This document shows, piece after piece, positions 1-4,530 of a DNA stretch of 25,051 nucleotides. Position 1 is the first letter of the stretch. Each line of letters begins with the position of its first letter. The position numbers and the translations under genes were made by a program. Under the pieces are notes generated by a model that had not been told where the DNA came from, ran no database searches, and saw only the letters and a program-made list of their open reading frames with translations. Source of the DNA: a virus; IMG/VR virus record IMGVR_UViG_3300004773_000018, positions 1 to 25,051 of that record. One strand, given 5' to 3'.

Positions 1-638
1 GGTGTGGTGGTGGGCGGATACTTTGCTAGGGATTCTGCTCTAGGCTTTCTTCGTCTCATTTGCTTGTGTCGAGGTTTAGGAGTTTTAGGTGTAAATGCTT
101 GTGGTTCTAGCGTTTCAGATTTGATACAATATTCAATTTGCGACTTATGAGTGGAAGTTGTTGCAATAGAAGGTATTTGCATTTTGGGCAGTGGAAGTGT
201 TTGCGTTTCAATCACTTCTGCTTTCTTCTCCTTCTTTCTGCCCGCGATGCCCGCGAGAAGCTGCGCCAGGTTACCGCTTATTCCATGCGTAACGTCTTGA
301 CTTACTTGGAGTCGCGCAGATGGGATTGCATGATTGTAAATGCGTTCCGCAAGCCATGCCTTAGCCTGCCAACTTTTCTCGCCCGCAAGTTGTATGTCTC
401 TCAGTAAGGATAGCTCATGCTTTTTTCGAGCCGTCTCCACTCTCTTTCCAAAATCGGGTTTACGTTGCGCCCACGTTCGAATGGTGGAAGGATTAACGCC
501 CACAAGCGCGCCCGCTTTCTCTAAAGTAAATCCACTTCCACAAGCTGCCACAATTTCATCCGCGATTTTGTCCGTAAATATGTCCCGCCCGTTCTTTGCC
601 TTTTCTATCGCGCTTGGAGCTGCGCAAGTTTCATCCAT
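1..638 (-). CDS. HTH protein resembling small terminase subunit (partial, runs off left edge)
   Basis: A leftward frame opens at ATG 638 and stays open to the left edge, giving 212 visible residues; the C-terminus is missing. Residues about 22-70 form a helix-turn-helix-like block (FTLEKAGALVGVNPSTIRTW) followed by a charged helical segment, then a Pro/Thr/Lys/Arg-rich tail from about 135. This order (N-terminal HTH, helical region, basic tail) is that of many phage small terminase subunits, which bind the packaging site and recruit TerL. No Shine-Dalgarno is obvious before the ATG. It is divergent from the rightward genes starting at 773. If it is TerS, TerL should follow just outside the window. 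It could instead be another HTH regulator. The open frame is clear; the function is an inference. Confidence 0.6.
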   Translation of the reverse strand, partial: MDETCAAPSAIEKAKNGRDIFTDKIADEIVAACGSGFTLEKAGALVGVNPSTIRTWAQRKPDFGKRVETARKKHELSLLRDIQLAGEKSWQAKAWLAERIYNHAIPSARLQVSQDVTHGISGNLAQLLAGIAGRKKEKKAEVIETQTLPLPKMQIPSIATTSTHKSQIEYCIKSETLEPQAFTPKTPKPRHKQMRRRKPRAESLAKYPPTTT

Positions 639-772
639 AAGTTGAACTTATATCATCAAATGAATGAAAAGAAAGTATTGATTAGGCCATCCGCTTGTAT
701 TAGATTGCTACTTGCCGAGGGAGAATCCGCTAGGAACTCCCAAGGCATAAAGAAAAAGAAAGGATACACAAT

Positions 773-1225
773 ATGGGAAATAGAGCAGTCATCACGTTGG
801 CAAAAAAGCCAACCTCAAACTCAGTAGGCATATATCTACATTGGAATGGCGGTGCGGAATCGGTCTTGGCGTTTGCTGAGGCTGCAAAGCACTTAGGTGT
901 TCGCCTATACGATGAAACCTACGCAACCGCAAGGCTCGCGCAAATCATCGGAAACTTCTTCGGTGGAACTCTTAGCGTTGGAGTTGGAATCCTAAAGCAT
1001 TTAGATTGCGAAAACTATGACAACGGGACATATAAAGTTTCATTCGAGAATGACGCAGTCGTTATAGAGCAATCCAAGGACGGAAAGAAGAATTGGAAAC
1101 GATTGAACAATGACGAAATACGCAAGCATGCATATTGGCAGGAGAAGGAAGAATCGAAAGGCATCCTCGCCGACATCATAGAAACGAATAAGCGAGCTTT
1201 CAAAGGTGAAGAGGTTGCAAAATGA
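773..1225 (+). CDS. Conserved accessory protein upstream of ArdC, unknown function
   Basis: 150 residues starting MGNRAVIT, with AAAGGA about 9 nt before the ATG. Visible blocks are VGIYLHWNGG near residue 18-27 and a hydrophobic, glycine-rich IIGNFFGGTLSVGVG around residues 58-72; the C-terminal third is charged. I recognise the pattern (MGNRAVIT, YLHWNGG, a GNFFGG block) from conserved hypothetical proteins on plasmids and phages near anti-restriction genes, but know of no assigned function. It heads a rightward unit and its stop codon overlaps the next start as ATGA. No catalytic motif is visible. The gene is confident; a role in the anti-restriction unit is inferred from position only. 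Confidence 0.85.
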   Translation: MGNRAVITLAKKPTSNSVGIYLHWNGGAESVLAFAEAAKHLGVRLYDETYATARLAQIIGNFFGGTLSVGVGILKHLDCENYDNGTYKVSFENDAVVIEQSKDGKKNWKRLNNDEIRKHAYWQEKEESKGILADIIETNKRAFKGEEVAK

Positions 1226-1302
1226 TTGACCTTACCCTAGCAATCCTATTCCTCTCGCCATGCGTTGTCTTTATGGCGATTGGGTATTTTGGCAAAAACT
1301 AA
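1222..1302 (+). CDS. 26-residue single-pass membrane microprotein
   Basis: An ATG inside the overlap ATGA at 1222-1225 opens a 26-residue frame that is almost one hydrophobic helix (MIDLTLAILFLSPCVVFMAI, then GYFGKN). Translation would depend on termination of the 150-residue gene, the pattern used throughout this genome. A single membrane-spanning segment with a short positive C-terminus is the only feature visible. A chance frame of this size is possible, but the exact 4-nt overlap and the membrane-like composition argue for a real microprotein. Confidence 0.5.
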   Translation: MIDLTLAILFLSPCVVFMAIGYFGKN

Positions 1303-1328
1303 ACAAAAGAAAAAGGAGAATACACACA

Positions 1329-2180
1329 ATGAAAACAGGGGATACAAAGAGGATAGTTGAAAAGATAGTGGAAGCACTAGGCAAGGGCGAGATTCCTTGG
1401 CGCAAGCCTTGGCGCAGTGTTGCCGCGCATAATGCAATCAGCGGATCAGAATATAGAGGAGTGAATGCGCTAGTGTTAAACTTGGCGAGTCACTATCCAG
1501 ATCCGCGTTTCTTAACCTATAAGCAAGCCGCCACACTTGGCGCGCAAGTTAAGAAGGGCGAGAAGGGTTGGCCTGTCATATTCTATTCCACAATCAAAAA
1601 GAGTGGAGAGAGCGAGGGAGGAGAAGGCACAGGAAGCGAGAAGGCGAAAACTTTTCGCTTCATGAAACACTACACGGTGTTTAATGCTTCTCAGTGTGAA
1701 GGGATGTCCGAACTAGAAGCAGCCGCTGCGCCTGTTGCTCAGATTGTTGAAGCTGATGAGATAATCAAGCGCATGCCGCGCGCGCCTAGGATAGTCGATG
1801 GCTCGCGTGCTTGCTATATCCCTAGCCAGGATATTGTAAACATGCCGCCCAAAACGGCACACTGGACAAGTGGAAGCGCATATTATGACACCCTATTCCA
1901 TGAATTGACCCACTCCACAGGCCATGAGTCGCGACTAGAACGCGATTTGGGCGGAAACTTTGGGAGCGAAAAGTATGCCAAGGAAGAGTTAGTTGCTGAG
2001 ATTGGAGCGCAATTCTTATGTCAATCATCGGGCATCAATCGCGCTGAAGTTGAGGAAAACGCTGTGGCCTATTGTCAGAATTGGTCACGCGTTCTAAAGA
2101 ATGATCCAAAAATGATATTCTACGCTGCTGCAAAAGCGCAAGCGGCTCATGATTACATCATGGGAAAGGAGAAAAGTTGA
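1329..2180 (+). CDS. ardC: ArdC-like anti-restriction protein (ssDNA-binding N-domain plus zincin metallopeptidase)
   Basis: 283 residues from ATG 1329, chosen because AAAGGAG lies about 10 nt upstream; an in-frame ATG at 1260 has no such site and would add 23 unlikely residues. Residues 1-125 match the ArdC N-terminal domain (GEIPWRKPW, GVNALVLNL, KGEKGWPVIFY). Residues about 140-280 are a zincin domain with HELTHSTGHESRL: His191, Glu192 and His195 as the HExxH site, and a downstream glutamate in EELVAEIGAQF (Glu224) as likely third ligand. ArdC of IncW plasmids counters type I restriction, and the family also occurs in phages, where the domain is classed with polyvalent-protein peptidases. 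Its position in a separate rightward unit fits early expression to protect incoming DNA. Family assignment is strong; activity in this phage is inferred. Confidence 0.93.
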   Translation: MKTGDTKRIVEKIVEALGKGEIPWRKPWRSVAAHNAISGSEYRGVNALVLNLASHYPDPRFLTYKQAATLGAQVKKGEKGWPVIFYSTIKKSGESEGGEGTGSEKAKTFRFMKHYTVFNASQCEGMSELEAAAAPVAQIVEADEIIKRMPRAPRIVDGSRACYIPSQDIVNMPPKTAHWTSGSAYYDTLFHELTHSTGHESRLERDLGGNFGSEKYAKEELVAEIGAQFLCQSSGINRAEVEENAVAYCQNWSRVLKNDPKMIFYAAAKAQAAHDYIMGKEKS

Positions 2181-2329
2181 AAACCTACCTAGTCGAAGTT
2201 TTCGACAAAAAGGATCAATATGGTGGCGGCATGCCTTGCCTTCAATTTGAGGCGACATGTGAAAAAGAAGCACATGAGATCGTCATGGAGAGCCTAGGGA
2301 TCTACATGAGAATGGAGGTAGCGTCATGA
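2177..2329 (+). CDS. Small protein of unknown function with TTG start
   Basis: 50 residues from TTG 2177, which overlaps the ArdC stop as TTGA. AAAGGAG lies 5 nt before the TTG, within the ArdC 3' end, so the unusual start is well supported. The protein begins MKTYLVEVFDKKDQYGG and has a mixed alpha/beta look with two Cys (MPCLQFEATC). Its stop overlaps the next start as ATGA. It is not recognised; the overlaps tie its expression to ArdC. Confidence 0.72.
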   Translation: MKTYLVEVFDKKDQYGGGMPCLQFEATCEKEAHEIVMESLGIYMRMEVAS

Positions 2330-2535
2330 GAGGTAAGGCAGGAAAGTATATGGGTATCGATTATTGCGTTTGGGAGGATTCCAAATATCCAATCTTTTAT
2401 TGGAGTTGGGGTGGATACGGCGGGCAAGTTGAAAACTTGGCGAAGTGTTGGGAATCAATTAGGCGCGCCGCAGGTATATGGGATAAGGATGGCGCAGGCA
2501 ATTGGAGACATTCAAGTGAGGCGATAACGTCATGA
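2326..2535 (+). CDS. Small aromatic-rich protein, unknown function
   Basis: 69 residues, rich in Trp, Tyr and Gly (KYPIFYWSWGGYGGQVENLA). The ATG lies in an ATGA overlap with the preceding gene and has GGAGGT 7 nt upstream, a strong ribosome binding site. No known motif is recognised. The aromatic content suggests a small folded or binding domain, but that is a guess. It belongs to the ArdC-led unit. Confidence 0.75.
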   Translation: MRGKAGKYMGIDYCVWEDSKYPIFYWSWGGYGGQVENLAKCWESIRRAAGIWDKDGAGNWRHSSEAITS

Positions 2536-2666
2536 CATCCTACGCCGTTTACAATTCAGTCGGTCAATTCCAGGCCCGCTTTTTGACCTGGAGAAGCGCA
2601 CTACGTTGGGCAATTCGCGAAGGCATGGAATGGACCGCAGTAATAAGAAAGGAGGTAGGCGAATGA
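2532..2666 (+). CDS. 44-residue basic/aromatic protein, unknown function
   Basis: Starts at ATG 2532 in an ATGA overlap with the 69-residue gene and ends in another ATGA overlap at 2663-2666. The sequence (MTSYAVYNSVGQFQARFLTW and on to RKEVGE) has several Trp and Arg residues and no membrane segment. It is one link in the coupled series of microgenes after ArdC. Not recognised. Confidence 0.65.
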   Translation: MTSYAVYNSVGQFQARFLTWRSALRWAIREGMEWTAVIRKEVGE

Positions 2667-2758
2667 ATTCCCCTCAAATATACGCCTTGGGTTTGCTCCA
2701 TGGTTGTTTGCTTTTTGGCTTTGTATGGCTGGTATGGCCGCGCAGTAAACGCAAATAG
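2663..2758 (+). CDS. 31-residue single-pass membrane microprotein
   Basis: Starts at ATG 2663 in an ATGA overlap. The best ribosome binding site in the unit, AAAGGAGGT, lies 6 nt upstream. Residues about 6-26 form one hydrophobic helix (IYALGLLHGCLLFGFVWLVW) followed by a basic end, PRSKRK, which predicts the C-terminus in the cytoplasm. This is a typical microprotein layout; function unknown. The site and overlap make it more credible than its length alone would. Confidence 0.65.
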   Translation: MNSPQIYALGLLHGCLLFGFVWLVWPRSKRK

Positions 2759-2769
2759 TCCCGCCTTGT

Positions 2770-2823
2770 CTCTCCCTTTAGCACGGGGAGAGCAAAGGAT
2801 GGATTAAACTGCTAGGTTTATCC
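2770..2823 (+). promoter_or_regulatory. Two adjacent hairpins after the ArdC-led genes
   Basis: CTCTCCC (2770-2776) pairs with GGGAGAG (2786-2792) across a 9-nt loop. Immediately after, GGATTAAAC (2801-2809) pairs with GTTTATCC (2816-2823) with one bulged T. Neither is followed by a T-run, so they are not classical intrinsic terminators. They may stabilise the mRNA 3' end, attenuate transcription, or structure the leader of the gene at 2886. The pairings are visible; the role is inferred. Confidence 0.45.
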
Positions 2824-2885
2824 ACTCCAAACGGCAGCGCAGTCTTATTGATTGCGCGAATGAAAGAAAGAAAGAGGAAATGAAA

Positions 2886-3059
2886 ATGAGTAAAGATGAA
2901 TTGAATAAAAAATATCGTGGAAAGTATGTTGAGATTACAAAGTCATACGATCATATTAAAAAATGTTATGAATATATCGTGTTGAAATCATATAGCAAAA
3001 TACGAGAGAACACTACACTTGGGGAAGATGTTGGAACGCCTATGGAATATTGCAGATAG
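2886..3059 (+). CDS. Small basic protein, unknown function, A+T-richer than neighbours
   Basis: 57 residues from ATG 2886 (MSKDELNKKYRGKYVEITK), with GAGG 8 nt upstream; an ATG 6 nt earlier is in frame but too close to that site. The protein is Lys/Tyr-rich and ends LGEDVGTPMEYCR. The central GKYVEI and C-terminal LGED...P blocks resemble small phage proteins I have seen, without known function. Its codons are visibly richer in A and T than the ArdC unit, which may mean separate acquisition. Repeat copies lie on both sides. Confidence 0.6.
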   Translation: MSKDELNKKYRGKYVEITKSYDHIKKCYEYIVLKSYSKIRENTTLGEDVGTPMEYCR

Positions 3060-3142
3060 GAAGCAACGCCAAGGGTTCAAGCTCCAACAGCTTTCGCGCT
3101 TGCCTATAAACGGCAGCTCAGCCTATAAGGAGCATATAAAAC

Positions 3143-3325
3143 ATGACAGAAGATGAAATCATAAAGGCTTACCTTTCGCGCCTAGGTAAGAAGGGCGGGA
3201 GCGTCAAAGGATCTTGCAAGGCTCGCAAGTTATCGCGGGAGCATTACCAAACGGTAGCGCAGGCACAGCGGGAGCGTTGGCAGAAGTGGCGGACCGAAAA
3301 CGGTAGGCCAGCTATCAAACGGTAG
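3143..3325 (+). CDS. Small basic protein, unknown function
   Basis: 60 residues, ATG preceded by AAGGAG at about 10 nt. The protein is strongly basic and mostly helical (SRLGKKGGSVKGSCKARKLS, then AQAQRERWQKWR). The KKGGxxKG...KARK pattern recalls small nucleic-acid-associated phage or plasmid proteins, but no family is certain. Copies of the dispersed repeat fall inside and just after the gene, so part of the coding sequence is shaped by the repeat. It is the last clear rightward gene before the converging leftward unit. Confidence 0.65.
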   Translation: MTEDEIIKAYLSRLGKKGGSVKGSCKARKLSREHYQTVAQAQRERWQKWRTENGRPAIKR

Positions 3326-3341
3326 CGTTAAGGTCTCTATA

Positions 3342-3371
3342 ATGACGCAATAAAGACGCATGTCCTATAAT
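3342..3371 (+). promoter_or_regulatory. Possible promoter with twin TATAAT boxes
   Basis: TATAAT occurs at 3338-3343 and again at 3366-3371 in similar context (CTATAATG). The second has ATGACG 18 nt upstream, matching TTGACA at four of six positions. No rightward gene follows; transcription would run into the hairpin at 3388-3413 and could only make a short RNA. This is a weak candidate based on motif matches alone. Confidence 0.22.
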
Positions 3372-3375
3372 GGCT

Positions 3376-3413
3376 ATATAAAAACAAGAGGCTAGGTTTT
3401 TACGCCTAGCCTC
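3376..3413 (-). terminator. Intrinsic terminator of the leftward unit
   Basis: GAGGCTAGG (3388-3396) and CCTAGCCTC (3405-3413) make a perfect 9-bp stem with an 8-nt loop. Read leftward, the stem is followed by TTGTTTTTATAT, a clear U-tract. It lies between the rightward gene ending at 3325 and the leftward genes ending at 3458 or 3645. It should stop leftward transcription and may also act weakly on the other strand, although no T-run follows there. Confidence 0.78.
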
Positions 3414-3457
3414 AAGACCGTCTTCCCTTTCGGTACTGGCGGGTTGTAATCGGCAGC

Positions 3458-3658
3458 CTAGCGTCCAATCCTGCAACAGCAAGCCCTATTACCTAACGGC
3501 AGGTAAGGCATTGGAAGCTTCTCTACCTTAAATTTGACGCTATAAGGCTTTTCTTGCTTTTCCCGCTGTCTCCTATCTGCCACTCCACAAAGACGCTTTT
3601 TAGACCCATCCTTGCGCTTTTGTGTGGCATCCTGTCGCATTGTTTTACCAATTGGCAC
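3458..3658 (-). CDS. Possible small basic protein (doubtful)
   Basis: A 66-residue frame starting GTG at 3658, overlapping the end of the upstream gene by 14 nt; an internal ATG at residue 7 is an alternative start. The product is very rich in Lys/Arg (KRKDGSKKRLCGVADRRQRE) and ends in a cysteine cluster, RACCCRIGR. Two weak copies of the dispersed repeat fall in its 3' part. There is no good ribosome binding site. It may be the last gene of the leftward unit or a non-coding stretch. Confidence 0.35.
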   Translation of the reverse strand: MPIGKTMRQDATQKRKDGSKKRLCGVADRRQREKQEKPYSVKFKVEKLPMPYLPLGNRACCCRIGR

Positions 3659-3887
3659 AGCTCCAGAAACGTGGGGTTAGCTTACTAGGAGGTTTAGAGT
3701 CGCACTGATGCCTAGCTCTGAAGCTCCTACGGCGGTCTGGATTGCTCTTCTTGATAGTCATCTTTGGATCTCCATAGCGGATAGTCTTGCTTTCACCCCC
3801 ACTACAAGCGCGCACCACAAACTTCTTGCGCTCTCCAGGTGTACGCCTTGTGCTGTTGCATGGCAGTTCTCTAGGATTCAAGGTCAT
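3645..3887 (-). CDS. Conserved phage Cys/His protein (FRARHxC...WSC type)
   Basis: 80 residues, ATG with GAGG just upstream (GAGGTAG ATG), overlapping the preceding gene by 17 nt. The core KKFVVRACSGG, then RYGDPKMTIKKSNPDRRRSF, ARHQC and PRFWSC matches a conserved block I recognise from many podoviruses and other phages, either stand-alone or near head genes; I know of no proven function. Cys28, His60, Cys62 and Cys77 could make a zinc site (inference). The first 20 residues look less conserved and the true start might lie nearer KKFVV. Confidence 0.8.
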   Translation of the reverse strand: MTLNPRELPCNSTRRTPGERKKFVVRACSGGESKTIRYGDPKMTIKKSNPDRRRSFRARHQCDSKPPSKLTPRFWSCANW

Positions 3888-4155
3888 CTACCTCATCTTG
3901 ATCCCAAACGTCAGGAATCGAGTCCTGGAGCGATTGGAGTGCCTTCTGGTGGCTTTCAAAGAACCCTGACAGCCTCTTGACCTGCTCTGTAAGGCTGTTC
4001 CATTGCACTTCAAAGACCTCATAGGAGCAGTTGGCATTCATATCGTCTACAAGTTGACCTAGCAAACGTAGCACGCCATGCAACTGTGCATTCTCACGTT
4101 GAAGCAGGGCAATGAACTTGTGCGCTACCTTCAACTGCTCTCTATCGTGATTCAA
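3871..4155 (-). CDS. Small coiled-coil protein with TTG start, unknown function
   Basis: 94 residues starting at TTG 4155; an in-frame TGA 21 nt upstream rules out an earlier start, and AGAAGG sits 6 nt before the TTG. The protein is helical with regularly spaced Leu/Val (AHKFIALLQRENAQLHGVLR), consistent with a coiled coil, and has an acidic end, DVWDQDEVDDLES. It overlaps the preceding gene (stop at 4142) and the following one (start at 3887), so the three are probably translated as a coupled set. Confidence 0.65.
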   Translation of the reverse strand: MNHDREQLKVAHKFIALLQRENAQLHGVLRLLGQLVDDMNANCSYEVFEVQWNSLTEQVKRLSGFFESHQKALQSLQDSIPDVWDQDEVDDLES

Positions 4156-4285
4156 ACCCGCCCTTCTTGGCTTTCATCATGCGCCACACCTTGGGGATGA
4201 TGGTGCTCCTAGACTTAGGACGGCTAGTGCCAGCCTTGCGTCTGGCGTTAATGTTTGCATACAAACCTAGTTTACTGTTGTTCAT
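4142..4285 (-). CDS. 47-residue basic protein of the GLYANINAKRK type
   Basis: An open frame from ATG 4285 (MNNSKLGLYANINARRKAGT) to TAG at 4142-4144. The GLYANI(N/H)A(K/R)R start followed by a Lys/Arg/Ser/Pro-rich tail is a recurring small phage protein that I recognise from many podovirus and siphovirus genomes, function unknown. It is too short for usual length cut-offs. Its end overlaps the TTG start of the next gene and supplies that gene's AGAAGG site. No strong Shine-Dalgarno lies before its own ATG. Confidence 0.75.
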   Translation of the reverse strand: MNNSKLGLYANINARRKAGTSRPKSRSTIIPKVWRMMKAKKGGFESR

Positions 4286-4291
4286 TTCACG

Positions 4292-4321
4292 ATTGTACCA
4301 CACCCACCACCTTATCACCAA
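4292..4321 (-). promoter_or_regulatory. Candidate promoter for the 4285-3458 genes
   Basis: Read leftward, TTGGTG (4316-4321) and TACAAT (4292-4297) are 18 nt apart, and TG before the -10 makes an extended -10. The start point would fall at about 4285, on the ATG itself, predicting a leaderless mRNA, which would agree with the missing Shine-Dalgarno. Motif match only. Confidence 0.35.
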
Positions 4322-4395
4322 CTCCGTCTCGGCAGGTGCGAACGTGTGCGAGCCAGCCCAGCCCAGCCCTGCCAGCCTTGTTTGTTTATTTGAGA

Positions 4396-4491
4396 ACGCT
4401 ACGGAAATAGCGTAGCGTAGTAGGGACAGGACGGACTAAGGAGTCCTGTTCCTACTTTTCCTTCGCGAATTATTCCTTATATATATAAGGA
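4396..4491. promoter_or_regulatory. Three consecutive inverted repeats in a gene-free stretch
   Basis: The 245-nt gap 4286-4530 contains no convincing gene. It holds ACGCTACG (4396-4403) pairing with CGTAGCGT (4411-4418); AGTAGGGACAGGAC (4419-4432) pairing with GTCCTGTTCCTACT (4443-4456), 14 bp with one G-T pair, followed by TTTT on the + strand; and the perfect 18-nt palindrome TCCTTATATATATAAGGA (4474-4491). The small palindrome TTCGCGAA lies at 4462-4469, and a CCCAG-rich tract at 4348-4376. Termination after the primase-helicase gene, an operator array or an origin are all possible; the sequence alone does not decide. Confidence 0.6.
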
Positions 4492-4530
4492 GTCTGACTG
4501 CTCAAGGAATGATAGTGTTTTGAAAGTGGA

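Larger units (their letters stand above)
2829..3505 (+). repeat. Short dispersed repeat, consensus AAACGGYAGCKCAG
   Basis: Five copies at 2829-2842, 3108-3121, 3249-3262, 3298-3311 and 3317-3332 share AAACGGYAG and mostly a GC/CAG end. Two weaker relatives lie at 3448-3463 (TCGGCAGCCTAG) and 3495-3502 (AACGGCAG). All are in the same orientation, within and between small genes. The C/T variation at one position and conserved flanks suggest repeated protein-binding sites or RNA elements rather than chance. I saw no similar cluster elsewhere in the window. Confidence 0.55.

Noticed and set aside
138-645. Rightward frames of 89 and 101 residues
   Set aside because: They are antisense to the open leftward frame 1-638, which has a coherent HTH protein and no stop.
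678-706. Promoter TTGATT-17-TAGATT before the gene at 773
   Set aside because: Only four of six matches in each box; too weak to list, although some promoter must exist between 639 and 772.
642-827. Rightward 61-residue frame MNLYHQMNEK...
   Set aside because: It overlaps the well-supported gene at 773 in another frame, has no ribosome binding site and its product has no protein-like pattern; probably leader sequence.
2829-3505. CRISPR array
   Set aside because: The repeats are only about 14 nt, imperfect, irregularly spaced and partly inside coding frames; no cas gene is in the window.
4348-4376. CCCAG-rich tract (GCCAGCCCAGCCCAGCCC)
   Set aside because: Short low-complexity repeat of a few units; nothing indicates a function beyond being part of the gene-free stretch.
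4167-4415. Rightward 82-residue frame
   Set aside because: Antisense to the 47-residue GLYANINA-type gene and running into the hairpin region; no ribosome binding site.
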